In this document: piece after piece, positions 28,001-37,542 of the stretch
How positions within the stretch are numbered: position 1 is the stretch's first letter
Layout of the letters: every line of letters begins with the position of its first letter
Assembly: GCF_019711655.1 (NCBI RefSeq)
Contig: NZ_JAIGNU010000002.1
Span: 310,001-374,000 of the forward strand
Reading direction: 5' to 3'
DNA length: 64,000 nt
Source: Qipengyuania mesophila
Lineage (GTDB): Bacteria > Pseudomonadota > Alphaproteobacteria > Sphingomonadales > Sphingomonadaceae
The notes under the pieces: generated by a model
What the model was told of the DNA's origin: nothing
Databases searched by the model: none
What the model saw: the letters and a program-made list of their open reading frames with translations, nothing else
Position numbers and translations under genes: made by a program

Positions 28001-29286
28001 GGATCGACCATCGCATTCCCGCTGGACACACGCCCGAGCCGGAGGTCGAGCGGCAGCATCCAACGCGTTCCATCGTAGCGCGCCGTGGCCGCCTGCCGCA
28101 GCCCCTTGAGCTTGGTACCGCCGAGATCGAGCTCGCCCACCTGCAGGTCGTGAACGATCGCGAGATTCTTGAACGGCCCGTCAAGCGTTGCCGTAAGCCG
28201 CGCATTGCGGAGCGCCATGCCCTCGCCGAGCAGCGCAGGGTCGCGCACGAAGGCCGTGATCTCGAGGTCCTCTGCGCGGTTCTCGGCGAGGTCGAGCAAG
28301 CCCTTGGCATCCACGTTCAGGCCCCGGCCGACCATGATCGTGCGACCATCGAAGGCACGATTGTCGATCCCCAGCTCGGCCTTGAGCGCCACGTCGTCAC
28401 CCAACGCGCGCGCGGGAATCCCGAAAAGGAAGCCCGAGGGATCGATCTTGCCCAGCAGGCCGAAGCGCCCCGAGCGGTTGGTGATGCGCAACGCCGCGAC
28501 GCGCCCCTCGTCGTTGCGGACGAGCAGCCCGCCCGTCCATTTCGTCCAGCTCCCGTCGCCACGGATACGCGCACTGTGTGCTCCATCGAGCCCCGCGAGC
28601 GCGGCGATGGGGCCGTCCTCCGCCGCATCGAGATCGAGCGAGAGGTCGAAATCGTCGCCATCGGGTTCGGCATCGAGCAGCAGCGCGAGCCGGTCACGCT
28701 CGCCCAGGCGTCCATCGACATCGACCATCAGCCGGCGGTCGGCGACCTCGGCGCTGCCGGTCAGGTCGACGCGTTGCGGACGGTCGCCGGCGATCCCGCG
28801 CGCCAGCATGAGATTGTCGATCTCCAACTGTTCGATCGAGATATCGAAGCCCGGCAGGATCGGATTGTCCTCCTCGCTTGGGAGGAATTCGGGGACCCGC
28901 GCGAGATTGGCGCGACGCGCCGCAAAGCTGTCGATCTCCAGCCGGTTGTAGAGCCAGGCGCCGGGATTCCAGTCCACCTCGGCGCGCGGAATGGTCAGGA
29001 ACACGCCCTTGGGGTCCGACAGGCGGACATCGTGCAGCACCGCCGCGCCGTAGAGATTGCCCTCGATCCGTCCGATTTGGATGTTGAGCCCGTTGGGAAA
29101 GGTTCGTTCGGCGATGCGGCTGGCGAGGAAGCGTTCGCCCAGCGGCGTATTGAGCACCACCAGCGCCCCGATGGCGAACAGGACGAGCGCCGCCACCGTG
29201 CCGAGCACCCATTTCCCCGCCCGGCCGAGACGTCCACGCCGCGCGCGGCGCGCCGGTCCGGCTTCGACGGCCTGGTCCTCGGCCAT
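25078..29286 (-). CDS. tamB: Translocation and assembly module inner-membrane protein TamB
   Basis: 1402 residues. A cytoplasmic, basic N terminus (ARRARRGRLGRAGKWV) precedes one membrane helix (VLGTVAALVLFAIGALVVLN), then a very long beta-rich periplasmic body of AsmA/TamB type. The C-terminal DUF490 domain is well preserved (GDYTFAGTQFELTRGDIDFD, DPRLDIRAETERDGLTVEA, LPEEELLARLLFGGSVTSLS). TamB bridges the periplasm, works with TamA in assembly of some autotransporters and outer-membrane proteins, and is implicated in phospholipid transport. Its ATG overlaps the tamA stop by one base (TGATG). Confidence 0.95.
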   Translation of the reverse strand: MAEDQAVEAGPARRARRGRLGRAGKWVLGTVAALVLFAIGALVVLNTPLGERFLASRIAERTFPNGLNIQIGRIEGNLYGAAVLHDVRLSDPKGVFLTIPRAEVDWNPGAWLYNRLEIDSFAARRANLARVPEFLPSEEDNPILPGFDISIEQLEIDNLMLARGIAGDRPQRVDLTGSAEVADRRLMVDVDGRLGERDRLALLLDAEPDGDDFDLSLDLDAAEDGPIAALAGLDGAHSARIRGDGSWTKWTGGLLVRNDEGRVAALRITNRSGRFGLLGKIDPSGFLFGIPARALGDDVALKAELGIDNRAFDGRTIMVGRGLNVDAKGLLDLAENRAEDLEITAFVRDPALLGEGMALRNARLTATLDGPFKNLAIVHDLQVGELDLGGTKLKGLRQAATARYDGTRWMLPLDLRLGRVSSGNAMVDPRLINGVARSSIVLTGATLRSDDLRLAFPAASANLALRGDLASGDYQLRGPVRAERLALENVGMLGGTAVIDLSLASGTPWRLSADLDARVAPVTNATLANLAGTPIRVRGGVAVGGNAPLDFNRMRIDASKVHLALDGSVREGATRLAGRGTHVDYGPFTVEASLTKAGPSAALVFAKPTTGLENVRVAIAPRDDGFIIDTDGQSLFGPFEGTLGLTAPAGGPTRIAIEEMRVSDTKVTGAVSLADGGADGQLAFAGGGIDGTVALAPRGGGQGLDIDLHARNARFGGEPAMRIARADITAAGLIREGHTSFTGTGTAAGLSYGSLFIGRLAAKGEVEDGVGRIDASLAGRRSGRFALDLNATVTPERMALAAQGEFAGRRISMPRRAVLTSLDGGGWRLTPTQLSYGSAGMIAAGSFGGGSLDFEFKLARMPLSLIDIVRPDTGLGGTISGTIDYRAGARGLPVSEAKVKIEGLTRSGLVLTSRPVDVALVARLSESELAARAVLGNEDIQRGRVQARITGLPGSGLLLDRLRAGRLFGQLRYRGAAESLWRLAALDTFDITGPIAIAADATGSLQDPTVRGSIAGDALHLRSAISGTDIRDLAVRGKFSGSRLQLASFSGTAVNGGSVSGSGIVDLRTLGETVEGRLLEIRGPIIDLRASARNARLIDTAGLSATITGPLRIVSNGLGGTIAGRVRVDRASWRLGTAADDLRLPQIATREINAPANRAPRAAPARPWRYLVDAKASSRIDVDGMGLDSEWSADILLRGTTDDPRIGGSATMIRGDYTFAGTQFELTRGDIDFDETVPIDPRLDIRAETERDGLTVEATVTGSATQPEIAFSSNPALPEEELLARLLFGGSVTSLSATDALQLGAAVASLRGGGGMDPINQLRSAIGLDRLRIVSADPALGRGTGVALGKNFGRRFYAEIITDGRGYSATEVEFRVTSWLSLLAAVSTVGRESVVAEISRDY

Positions 29287-31478
29287 CAGAAGGCCTGCCC
29301 CAGCGAAATATAGACCCCGACCGCAGCATCCTCTGGCTCCGGGTTGAGCGGAATGCCGACATCGAGCCGGATCGGACCGAAGCCGGTGGCATAGCGCACA
29401 CCAAGCCCTGCCCCCATCTTGACCTCGCCGAAGTCGGGGGTGGTCGAGGTGGACACGCTGCCGAGGTCGAAGAAGGGCACGATCGACACTGCTCCGTCGA
29501 GGAAGCCGGTGCCGATCCGCGCCTCGAGCGAGGCCTCGACGAGGCTGCGCCCGCCGGTCGCTTCCATGAACTCGTTCTTGGGTCCGATCGACTGGTAGCC
29601 GTAGCCCCGCACCGAGCCGCCGCCGCCCGCATAGAGCCTCCGCGAGGGCGCGATGCCCACCAGATCGGCCCCCTGGATGCTGGCGAAGGCGCCGCGCGCA
29701 GCGATCACCGTCCGCTCGCCGAGGGGCATGTAATAGGACGCGTCGACGCGCGACCGCAGGTAATAGAACTGCTCGCCCTGCGTGCGCGAAGTCTCGGGCG
29801 CGAGGAAGCCTGTGACGCGGAAACCGCGTGTCGGGTCGAGCAGCGAATCGCTGGTGTCGAGCGTGGCTCGCCCGAACAATGCCCCGACGAAATAGGTCTG
29901 CCGCGGCCGCGCCACACCGTCGACGATGCGGTTGCGTTCGTCCGTCGCCAGAATTTCGGCCCCCACGCCCCAGGCGAGGGGCTTCTGGAACAGGAGTGTC
30001 GAGGTGCGTTCGTAGGTTCCCGTCAGCGCGACGGTGCGCGCATCGTAGGCGGTCGTGTCGACGCTGGAAGCATAGGCATCCACCGTCAGCACCTTGTCGC
30101 GCCCGCCGAAATTGTTCCTGCGGAAGGTCACGCCCCCCAGTTGCTCGCGCGTGCCCAGAATACCGCGCAGCTTGAGCGCGCCTTCGGGCGGGAAGAGGTT
30201 GCGATGCTCCCAGCTCGCCTGAATACGGACGCCCTCTTCCGAACCATAGCCGATGGCGCCGGCTATCGTGCGCAGCTTGGCGCGCTCCACCGTGACGTCC
30301 ATCGCCACCACGCCCGGCTCGTCGCCCTGCGGCGGGGTTACCTCGCGCGCCTCGACGCCGACGGCGGAGACGAGCCCGGTGGCGGTCACCGCACGGCGCA
30401 GGTCGAAGGCGAGGCTGCGCTGGTAGACCTCGCCGGGCTCGAAACGCGCAATCTCGGAGAGATGGCGGCTGGAGAGAAACGCCTCATCACTGCTGACGAC
30501 TTCGCCGAAGACGTATTTCCCCCTGGGACGCACCGGCAGAGTCAGATCCCCCGCAGTCCGTTCGTGGTCGATCAGCAGTTCGGGCTGGTCGATCTCGGCA
30601 AAGGGATAACCGGTCTCGCCCAGCGCCCGATCAAGGTCGAACCGTTCGGCGACGATGGTATCCGATTGGAGGAAGTCGCCCGGGTAGATTTCGAAGGCCT
30701 TGCGCAGTCGCGCGGCGTCTGGGGCGCTGTCGAGCTCGCCCAGGTCAACCGTGCCGACGCTGTAGCGCGGTCCCGGGATGACATCGAAACGGACCCGCGG
30801 ACGCTGTTCGGCAGTGTCCTCGCCGGCATCGCGAGTGCCGATCGTGCGGACGATCTCGCCGTCATAATAGCCATAGACGCGCAGCAGTGTACCGAGCAGC
30901 TCCTCGTCCTTGCGTGCGCGGGCGGCAAGCTGGGCAACGTTTTCGTCGCCATCATCCAGTTCCTCGATGGTCGAAAGCGCGGTAAAGCGGTCGACGAAAT
31001 CGCCCCGCTCGCTGAAGGGCGGCTCCTTTTGCGGGAAGCCCAGCACCAGCGCGTCAGAAATCCGCTCCATATCCGCCTCGTCGAAGGCGATCTGCGGGGA
31101 ATCGCCGAGCAGGTCGGCGAAGCGGATATCCTCTTCCGGCTCGAGTTCCTGCAGCGGCGCCAGCTCGACCTCCTCGGGCCAGGCGACGGGCATGTCGGGC
31201 AGTTCGGATATCGGCGTGTCCGCCTCGGGTTCGCCAAGCGCATCGGATGCAGTCTCGACCGACCCATCGGTCCCCTGCTGCGCCCAACTTTCGGGATCGT
31301 CGACCGCGCTGTCTGGGATCAGATCCTCGAGGCTTGCCGGAGCTTCGCGCTCCTGCGCGGCAAGCGCCGGGCCGCCGACGAGAGCAAGCACCGCCAGGGA
31401 GTGAACCAGCGCGGTCAGTGCGCGGTCAGTCGGGAATCTTGTAGTCCGCGGACAGTCCGTCCTTGGCCGGAAGAGCAT
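29286..31478 (-). CDS. tamA: Outer-membrane Omp85-family protein TamA
   Basis: 730 residues if the ATG at 31478 is used; a hydrophobic leader ([21 protein letters not shown]) then ends at ALA-Q. A ~130-residue acidic stretch ([16 protein letters not shown]) precedes POTRA-like repeats ([34 protein letters not shown]). The barrel shows the Omp85 signatures [17 protein letters not shown] and [15 protein letters not shown], and the protein ends in Phe. The start is uncertain: this ATG lies 53 bases inside bpt, and a later non-ATG start is possible. Coupled to tamB. Confidence 0.9.
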   Translation of the reverse strand: MLFRPRTDCPRTTRFPTDRALTALVHSLAVLALVGGPALAAQEREAPASLEDLIPDSAVDDPESWAQQGTDGSVETASDALGEPEADTPISELPDMPVAWPEEVELAPLQELEPEEDIRFADLLGDSPQIAFDEADMERISDALVLGFPQKEPPFSERGDFVDRFTALSTIEELDDGDENVAQLAARARKDEELLGTLLRVYGYYDGEIVRTIGTRDAGEDTAEQRPRVRFDVIPGPRYSVGTVDLGELDSAPDAARLRKAFEIYPGDFLQSDTIVAERFDLDRALGETGYPFAEIDQPELLIDHERTAGDLTLPVRPRGKYVFGEVVSSDEAFLSSRHLSEIARFEPGEVYQRSLAFDLRRAVTATGLVSAVGVEAREVTPPQGDEPGVVAMDVTVERAKLRTIAGAIGYGSEEGVRIQASWEHRNLFPPEGALKLRGILGTREQLGGVTFRRNNFGGRDKVLTVDAYASSVDTTAYDARTVALTGTYERTSTLLFQKPLAWGVGAEILATDERNRIVDGVARPRQTYFVGALFGRATLDTSDSLLDPTRGFRVTGFLAPETSRTQGEQFYYLRSRVDASYYMPLGERTVIAARGAFASIQGADLVGIAPSRRLYAGGGGSVRGYGYQSIGPKNEFMEATGGRSLVEASLEARIGTGFLDGAVSIVPFFDLGSVSTSTTPDFGEVKMGAGLGVRYATGFGPIRLDVGIPLNPEPEDAAVGVYISLGQAF

Positions 31479-32280
31479 CTTCGCGGCGCTTGCCGCGCGG
31501 GGCGGTCGCAGCGGCGATATGGCGCTTCTGCTCGTGGTCGGGCATACGCTCCCATCCGCCGCGGCTGAGCCGTTCGAGCGGGCGGTAGCGGACCTTGTAC
31601 TGCATCCGCTCGGCGCCTTCGACCCAGTAGCCGAGATAGACATAGGGCAATCCATTGGCGGCCGCGCGGCGGATGTGGTCGAGGATGATGAAGTTCCCAA
31701 GCCCGGCGCGATCCTCATGCTCAGGGTCGTAGAAGCTGTAGATCATCGACAGCCCGTCGCCCTGGTAGTCCGTCAGGCACGCCCCGACCAGGCGGCCCGG
31801 TTCGGGACCGACTGCCGGCTCCCGATATTCAATCACATAGCTGGTAACACTGGTGTGTTCCACCATGTCTGCAAAGTCGGTTTCCTCCATCTGCGTCATG
31901 CCACCACCGGGGTGGCGCGCAGCGAGGTATTTCTGCAGCAGCTCGAACTGTTCGGCAGTCGCCCAGGGGCGGCACTCGGTGGCGACGAGATCTTCGTTCG
32001 CCTTGAGCGTGCGCTTCTGGCTAGAGGATGCCTTGAATTCCCCGGCCACGACCCGCACCGAAACGCAGGCCTGGCAATCGAGGCAGGAAGGGCGATATGC
32101 GACCGTTTGGCTGCGGCGGAAACCGATCCGCCCGAGCGCTTCGTTCAGCTCGTCGGCATTGTCGCCGCGCAGTTCGGTGAAGACCTTGCGCTCGCTCTTG
32201 CCCGGCAGATACGGACACGGCGCGGGGCTGGTCACGAAAAAGCGGGGAAAGCGTATCGGTGCGGTCACTTTCGGCTGCAT
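31426..32280 (-). CDS. bpt: Aspartate/glutamate leucyltransferase
   Basis: Adds Leu from Leu-tRNA to N-terminal Asp/Glu of proteins, marking them for ClpS-ClpAP (N-degron pathway). 284 residues. The N-terminal Cys motif [16 protein letters not shown] and [13 protein letters not shown] are intact, as are [19 protein letters not shown] and [20 protein letters not shown]. The ATE/Bpt fold is unmistakable; the length and Cys spacing fit Bpt rather than eukaryotic ATE1. Its 3' end overlaps the likely tamA start. Confidence 0.95.
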   Translation of the reverse strand: MQPKVTAPIRFPRFFVTSPAPCPYLPGKSERKVFTELRGDNADELNEALGRIGFRRSQTVAYRPSCLDCQACVSVRVVAGEFKASSSQKRTLKANEDLVATECRPWATAEQFELLQKYLAARHPGGGMTQMEETDFADMVEHTSVTSYVIEYREPAVGPEPGRLVGACLTDYQGDGLSMIYSFYDPEHEDRAGLGNFIILDHIRRAAANGLPYVYLGYWVEGAERMQYKVRYRPLERLSRGGWERMPDHEQKRHIAAATAPRGKRREDALPAKDGLSADYKIPD

Positions 32281-32393
32281 CCTTCCGGCGGCTAGATCCT
32301 ACCTCGTATGCATATCAATGCCAGAGCGGGTGATAGGTTAAAACCCTCTTTACCATGAAAACCACAATCGCTCCGCCGAACGTTCGTTCCGGG

Positions 32394-33647
32394 TCAGGCG
32401 AGCTCGGCCACCGACACGCTGTAACCCTTGCCGCGGAGCGCCTGGACCAGCCGGTCGATCTGTTCGGCATCGCGCGCCTCGCACTCGATTTCCGCCGTCA
32501 GGCCCTTGGCAGGCAGCGTGGTGAAAATGCGCTGGTGATATATCTCGATGATGTTCACGTTGTGCTCGTTGAACTCGCGCATCACCTTGAACAGCGCACC
32601 CGGTCGATCCTGGAGCACGATCTGCAGCCGCGCGAGCCGCCCCGAGCGGGCGAGGTCGCGCAGCAGCACATTGGCGAGCAGGCGGGTATCGATATTTCCG
32701 CCGCACAGCACCAGGCCGACCGTCTTGCCGGCGAACTTCTCCGGGTTGGACAGCACAGCGGCAAGCCCGGCCGCGCCGGCGCCTTCGACCACGGTCTTCT
32801 CGATCTGCAACAGCAGCGAGACGGCGTGTTCGAGCGTGCCTTCCTTGACCAGCAGCACCTCGTCGACCAGCTCGGCAATGATCTGGCGGGTGAATTCCCC
32901 CGGTGCCTTGACCGCGATCCCTTCGGCCAGCGTGTCGCCGCCACAGGGGCGCTCGTCGCCGGTCACCGCGGAATACATCGAGGGATAGAGTTCGGCCTGG
33001 ACACCGACCATCTCGATTTCGGGCTTCAGCGCCTTGGCGACGGTTGCCATGCCGCTCATCAACCCGCCCCCGCCGATGGGCACGACGAGGCAGTCGAAAT
33101 CGTCCTTGTCGGCGAGCATTTCGAGCGCGACCGTGCCTTGGCCAGCGGCGACCAACGGATCGTCGAAGGGATGGACGAAGGTCAGGCCGCGTTCGCGTTC
33201 GAGCTCGCGCGCATGGGCATAGGCTTCATCGAAAGTCTCGCCGAACAGTTCGACATTGCCGCCCACGCTCTCGGTCTGCATCACCTTCACGCTCGGCGTG
33301 GTCTGCGGCATGACGATGGTCACCGGCACGCCGAGCCGGCGTCCGTGATAGCTCAGCCCCTGCGAATGGTTGCCCGCCGAGGCAGCGATCACGCCGCGCG
33401 CCTTCTGCTCGTCGGTGAGGTGCAACAAGGCGTTGAGCGCGCCGCGTTCCTTGTAGGCGGCGGTGAACTGGTGGTTCTCGAACTTGAGCCAGATATCGGC
33501 TCCTGTAATCTCCGACAGCGTCTGCGAGCGCAGCATCGGCGTCCGCACCACCGCGCCTTCGATGCGCGCGGCTGCAGCCCGCACGTCGTCGAGAGTCAGG
33601 AGCTCGGTCGCCGGAGCGGCGGCACGCACGGGGGATGCTTCGGTCAT
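32394..33647 (-). CDS. ilvA: Threonine ammonia-lyase (dehydratase) with ACT domain
   Basis: PLP enzyme that converts threonine to 2-oxobutyrate, the entry to isoleucine synthesis. 417 residues from ATG 33647. PLP lysine in HQFTAAYKERGALN; SAGNHSQGLS; phosphate loop PIGGGGLMSGMA; C-terminal single ACT domain (LQIVLQDRPGALFKVMREF), as in the form with one regulatory ACT rather than the two of E. coli IlvA. The frame extends to 33710, but the conserved part begins after MTEASPV. The minus-strand end lies 113 bases from bpt. Confidence 0.92.
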   Translation of the reverse strand: MTEASPVRAAAPATELLTLDDVRAAAARIEGAVVRTPMLRSQTLSEITGADIWLKFENHQFTAAYKERGALNALLHLTDEQKARGVIAASAGNHSQGLSYHGRRLGVPVTIVMPQTTPSVKVMQTESVGGNVELFGETFDEAYAHARELERERGLTFVHPFDDPLVAAGQGTVALEMLADKDDFDCLVVPIGGGGLMSGMATVAKALKPEIEMVGVQAELYPSMYSAVTGDERPCGGDTLAEGIAVKAPGEFTRQIIAELVDEVLLVKEGTLEHAVSLLLQIEKTVVEGAGAAGLAAVLSNPEKFAGKTVGLVLCGGNIDTRLLANVLLRDLARSGRLARLQIVLQDRPGALFKVMREFNEHNVNIIEIYHQRIFTTLPAKGLTAEIECEARDAEQIDRLVQALRGKGYSVSVAELA

Positions 33648-33757
33648 GGTGCCCGGCCCTACGGCGCGCGCGGCTGCGGCGCAATCGCCGAAAGGGTTTG
33701 CCTCGGCCAAGCTATGCCTTATCGCGGGCGGCGAATTGCCTGACGGGACCGCCTGAC

Positions 33758-35407
33758 ATGAAGCTCAAACTCCTAGCAACCGCGGTTGCTTTCACCTTTG
33801 CCCTGCCCGCGCAGGCCGACGTGCTGTTCGACAATGTCGAAGGCCTCACCATCGGCGAGGACGGCAAGGTCCAGCGCTTCACCGCGCTGGTCATCGACGA
33901 TGACGGTAAGGTCGCGCAGATCCTCCAGGCGAAGGACAAAAAGCCGCAGACCGATTATCGCGAGGACGGCAAGGGCCGGGTGATGATCCCCGGACTGATC
34001 GATGCCCATGTCCATGTCATGGGGGTCGGGATCGGTGCGCTCACGCTCGACCTGTCGGACACCAATTCGCTGGCCGAGGCGCTCGACAGGATTCGCGCCT
34101 TCGCGGCAGCCAACCCGGACCGTCCGTGGATCCTCGGGCGCGGCTGGAACCAGGAAAAATGGGGCCTCGGCCGCTTTCCCACCGCCGCCGAACTCGACAG
34201 CGCGATTGCCGACCGCCCGGTCTATCTCGAGCGGGTCGACGGCCATGCCGGGTGGGCCAACAGCCTCGCCCTGCGCGCGGCAGGCGTCGATGCGGCGACC
34301 AAGACTCCGGCCGGGGGGCGCATCGAACGGCTGACCGACGGCAAGACCCCTTCGGGCGTGTTCGTAGACCGGGCGACCGATATCATGCAGGCCGCCGTGC
34401 CCGCACCGCGCCCGAAGGAACGCGATCTCGCCTTTGCCGAGGCGCAGAAAGTACTTCATCGCTTCGGCATCACCGCGGTGGCCGACATGGGGACGAGCAT
34501 CGAAGACTGGCAAGCCTTCCGCCGTGCCGGCGATCGCGGTGCGCTGACGCTGCGGATCATGTCCTACGCAGCGGGGCCCGACCAGATGGATCTCATCGCC
34601 GGCTCGGGACCGACCCCCTGGCTCTATGACGACAAGCTGCGCATGAACGGCGTCAAGCTTTACCTCGACGGCGCGCTTGGCAGTCGCGGGGCCTGGCTCA
34701 AGCGGCCCTATGCCGACGATCCGGGCAATACCGGCCTGCCGCTGATGAACCCCGCGCAATTCCGCAATATCCTCGTGCGCGCGGCCACGGGCAATTTCCA
34801 GCCCGCGATCCATGCGATCGGCAGTGCCGCCAACGAGGATGCGCTCAACGCGGTCGCCGAGATTGCCGAAAGCTTCCCCGGTGACCGCCGCTGGCGGATC
34901 GAACATGCGCAGATCGTCGATCCGGTCGACCTGCCCAAGTTCGGGCAGAACGGCATCATCGCCTCGATGCAGCCGGTCCATCAGACCAGCGACCGGGTGA
35001 TGGCCGAGGCGCGGCTCGGACCAGACCGGCTCGAGGGAGCCTATGCCTGGAACACCATCTTACAGCTCGGCGGGCGGCTCGCCTTCGGTTCGGATGCCCC
35101 CGTCGAATCGCCCGATCCCTTCGCCGGCCTCGCCGCCGCGACGACACGCATGGATGCCATGGGCGAGCCCTTCGGCGGATGGCGCCCGCAGGACCGGGTC
35201 ACCCGCGAACAGGCGCTGGCAGGCTTCACCAGCGATGCAGCCTACGCCGGGTTCGCAGAGGGTCGTTTCGGTCGCCTGTTGCCGGGTGAGCGGGCCGACT
35301 TCGTCCTGATCGATCGCGATCCCATGCTGGCAACGCCGAGCGAACTGCGTGCGACCAAGGTGCTCGAAACCTGGGTCGGCGGGCGCAAGGTCTACGACGC
35401 GGACTGA
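33758..35407 (+). CDS. Exported amidohydrolase, YtcJ-like
   Basis: 549 residues with signal peptide MKLKLLATAVAFTFALPAQA, so probably periplasmic. Amidohydrolase-superfamily metal ligands are present: His-x-His in PGLIDAHVHVMG, Lys/Asp region NGVKLYLDGALGSRGAWL, His in QPAIHAIGSAAN, His in RWRIEHAQIVD and Asp in LAFGSDAPVESPDPF. The C-terminal GERADFVLIDRDPM closes the small beta domain. The substrate of this family (N-substituted amides or formamides) is not predictable. Its end overlaps tatC by 16 bases, tail to tail. Confidence 0.88.
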   Translation: MKLKLLATAVAFTFALPAQADVLFDNVEGLTIGEDGKVQRFTALVIDDDGKVAQILQAKDKKPQTDYREDGKGRVMIPGLIDAHVHVMGVGIGALTLDLSDTNSLAEALDRIRAFAAANPDRPWILGRGWNQEKWGLGRFPTAAELDSAIADRPVYLERVDGHAGWANSLALRAAGVDAATKTPAGGRIERLTDGKTPSGVFVDRATDIMQAAVPAPRPKERDLAFAEAQKVLHRFGITAVADMGTSIEDWQAFRRAGDRGALTLRIMSYAAGPDQMDLIAGSGPTPWLYDDKLRMNGVKLYLDGALGSRGAWLKRPYADDPGNTGLPLMNPAQFRNILVRAATGNFQPAIHAIGSAANEDALNAVAEIAESFPGDRRWRIEHAQIVDPVDLPKFGQNGIIASMQPVHQTSDRVMAEARLGPDRLEGAYAWNTILQLGGRLAFGSDAPVESPDPFAGLAAATTRMDAMGEPFGGWRPQDRVTREQALAGFTSDAAYAGFAEGRFGRLLPGERADFVLIDRDPMLATPSELRATKVLETWVGGRKVYDAD

Positions 35408-36186
35408 GGTTCTTCGGGGCTGTCGACGTCCGCCTTGCGGCGTTTCTCGGTCACGCGCATCAGCAGCAGCGAGCCTTCGAACAACAGCAGGAGCGGGATC
35501 GCCAGCAGCAGCTGCGAGCCCGGATCGGGCGGCGTGATGACCGCCGCCAGTGCCACCACCAGCACGATGACATAGCGGCGCGCCGCAACCAGCTGGGGTC
35601 GCGTCACGATCCCCGCGCGGTGGAGCAGCAGCAGCAGAACCGGCAGCAGGAAGCTCATCCCGAAGGCGAGAATGAACTGCATCACCAGGCCGAGATATTC
35701 ATTGGCGGTGGGCAGCGCCTGGATTTCGAGCCCGCCGGCACTGCCTTGGAAGCCCAGGAACCATTTGAAGGCCGTCGGCATGACCACGTAATAGGCCAGC
35801 GAGGCGCCCAACAGGAACAGCACCGGGGTCGCCAGCAGGAAGGGCAGGAAGGCCTTCTTCTCCCTGGCGTAGAGGCCCGGCGCGATGAACGCCCAGAGCT
35901 GGTTGGCGATGATCGGAAAGCTGAGGCAGAAGCCCGCAAACAGCGCCACCTTGAGCTCGACGAAGAAGACCTCGTAGAGCTTGGTGAAGATCAGCTGGCC
36001 CTGCCCGTTAGGAAAGGCGCTCTTGAGCGGCTGGATCAGGAAGCCGAGGATTGGATCGGCGAAATAGAGGCAGATCCCGAAGGCGACGACCAGCGCCGCC
36101 ACGCAGCGCACCAGCCGCGCGCGCAGCTCGATCAGATGGTCGAGCAAGGGCGCCTGGCTCTCGTCGATGTCCTTGATCACCGCCAT
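35392..36186 (-). CDS. tatC: Sec-independent protein translocase subunit TatC
   Basis: Receptor and core channel subunit of the twin-arginine translocase. 264 residues, six membrane helices. Family motifs: PLLDHLIELRARLVRC at the N terminus, YEVFFVELKVALFAGFCLSFP, FIAPGLYAREKKAFLPF and GMSFLLPVLLLLLHRAGIV. The short gap (1 base) to tatB and the order tatA-tatB-tatC indicate one operon. Confidence 0.97.
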   Translation of the reverse strand: MAVIKDIDESQAPLLDHLIELRARLVRCVAALVVAFGICLYFADPILGFLIQPLKSAFPNGQGQLIFTKLYEVFFVELKVALFAGFCLSFPIIANQLWAFIAPGLYAREKKAFLPFLLATPVLFLLGASLAYYVVMPTAFKWFLGFQGSAGGLEIQALPTANEYLGLVMQFILAFGMSFLLPVLLLLLHRAGIVTRPQLVAARRYVIVLVVALAAVITPPDPGSQLLLAIPLLLLFEGSLLLMRVTEKRRKADVDSPEEPQSAS

Positions 36187-36187
36187 A

Positions 36188-36622
36188 TCACGAATCCTTG
36201 CTGGGCGGAGGCGGATCGAGCGGGAGCGTGGGCTCGTCGGCATGCTCGGGGGCCTTCACCGGCGCGGCGCGCTTGATCGCGGCTTCCGCCGCGGCAGCGG
36301 CATCGGGCACCTCGCCTGCAGCGGCGAGCGGTTCCATTTCGCTGGGCAGGAGGTTTTCCGGCGAGCCTCCTTCCGGCGTCGTGCCGTCGGGATACTTGGC
36401 CATGATCTCCTTATTCCGCGCGGACCACTGCTCTTCCATTTCCTCGATCTCGGCCTGGCGGACCATCTCGTCGAGCCCGGCGCGGAAATGGCTCGACATG
36501 CGCCGCATCTTGCCGATCCAGCGCCCCGCGGTGCGCATGGCGCGCGGCATGTCCTTGGGGCCGATCACGAGGATCGCCACCACGACGATGACCAGCAATT
36601 CGCTGGCGCCGATATCGAACAT
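36188..36622 (-). CDS. tatB: Sec-independent protein translocase subunit TatB
   Basis: 144 residues. The N-terminal helix MFDIGASELLVIVVVAILVIGPKDMPRAM contains the TatB Glu and the GPKDMP hinge before an amphipathic helix (ARGW-type RWIGKMRRMSSHFRAGLDEM). A charged and proline-rich tail follows (LPLDPPPPSKDS). With TatC it forms the signal-peptide receptor. Sits 24 bases after tatA. Confidence 0.96.
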   Translation of the reverse strand: MFDIGASELLVIVVVAILVIGPKDMPRAMRTAGRWIGKMRRMSSHFRAGLDEMVRQAEIEEMEEQWSARNKEIMAKYPDGTTPEGGSPENLLPSEMEPLAAAGEVPDAAAAAEAAIKRAAPVKAPEHADEPTLPLDPPPPSKDS

Positions 36623-36646
36623 GGGCGGGCTCCGCCTGTCTGCGGG

Positions 36647-36874
36647 TTACTTGCTGTCGGTGCTCTGCTTGACCTGGTCGGAGGTCAGCCCCTCGTCGGC
36701 TGGTTTGGCGTCGTGCGAAATCCGCTTCGCGGGCGCATCGTCCTCGTTCATGCCCTGCTTGAAGCTTTTGATGCCCTTGCCGAAATCGCCCATCATTTCG
36801 GAGATTCGCCCGCGCCCGAAGAGCACGAGGATGACGATGGCGATGATGATGAGCTGCCAGGGACCGAGCGACAT
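36647..36874 (-). CDS. tatA: Sec-independent protein translocase subunit TatA
   Basis: 75 residues. A short N-terminal helix (GPWQLIIIAIVILVLFG) has a polar Gln at the critical early position, followed by the FGRGRI hinge and amphipathic helix ISEMMGDFGKGIKSFKQGM, then an acidic tail. TatA oligomers form the transport pore. First gene of tatABC, about 60 bases after scpB. Confidence 0.96.
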   Translation of the reverse strand: MSLGPWQLIIIAIVILVLFGRGRISEMMGDFGKGIKSFKQGMNEDDAPAKRISHDAKPADEGLTSDQVKQSTDSK

Positions 36875-36933
36875 TGTGAAACCTTTTTCGTAGCTAGATT
36901 GCGAATATAGGCCTGCTGGCGGCCAAGCGCCAG

Positions 36934-37542
36934 TCAGGCGTGATCGCCGCTGTCGGATTCGACTGTCGCCTCGGCCTCGCCTTCGTCCGCGCCGACCAGC
37001 TCGTCATAGGCTTCGTCGATGGGGTCGAGCAGGCCAGTGGCTCGCAATTCGGCGATACCGGGAAGGTCGCGGCGGCTCGAAAGTCCGAAATGCTCGAGGA
37101 ACTCGGGCGTCGTGGCATAGATCGTCGGCCGCCCCGGCACCTCGCGCCGCCCGGCGATCTTCACCCAGCCCGCTTCCATCAGCACGTCTAGCGTCCCGCC
37201 GCTGGTCTGAACGCCGCGGATCGACTCGATTTCCGCGCGGCTGACGGGCTCGTGATAGGCGATGATCGCCAGCACCTCGGTTGCGGCGCGGCTCAGCCGA
37301 CGGACCTGCTCCTTCTCGCGCCGAAGCAGATGGGCGAGGTCGGGCGCGGTTTCGAAATGCCAGCGCTTGCCACGCTCGACCAAGTGGATGCCGCGCTTCT
37401 CATAATCCCCAGCCACGCTGCGCAAGGCCTCGCGTACGTCGCCGACCGGTGCATCGCCGAGGAAAGCCGCCAGCGCCTCCGCCGTCATCGGTTCTTCCGC
37501 CGCGAACAGCGCGGCTTCAACGGCGCGAGCGAGTTCGTCCAT
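36934..37542 (-). CDS. scpB: Segregation and condensation protein ScpB
   Basis: Winged-helix kleisin-interacting partner of the SMC-ScpAB condensin. 202 residues. Conserved blocks: VEAALFAAEEPMTAEALAAF, LSRAATEVLAIIAYHEPVSRAEIESIRG and IAGRREVPGRPTIYATTPEFLEHFGL. The acidic C terminus (EGEAEATVESDSGDH) is typical. The ATG overlaps the scpA stop by one base (TGATG), indicating coupled translation. Confidence 0.95.
   Translation of the reverse strand: MDELARAVEAALFAAEEPMTAEALAAFLGDAPVGDVREALRSVAGDYEKRGIHLVERGKRWHFETAPDLAHLLRREKEQVRRLSRAATEVLAIIAYHEPVSRAEIESIRGVQTSGGTLDVLMEAGWVKIAGRREVPGRPTIYATTPEFLEHFGLSSRRDLPGIAELRATGLLDPIDEAYDELVGADEGEAEATVESDSGDHA

Noticed and set aside
27862-29313. Plus-strand open frame opposite tamB
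   Set aside because: Antisense shadow; tamB is continuous and recognisable.
32377-32386. Perfect palindrome CGAACGTTCG after ilvA, considered as an SOS box
   Set aside because: The alphaproteobacterial LexA site needs GTTC-N7-GTTC spacing, which is absent, and the site lies past a stop codon.
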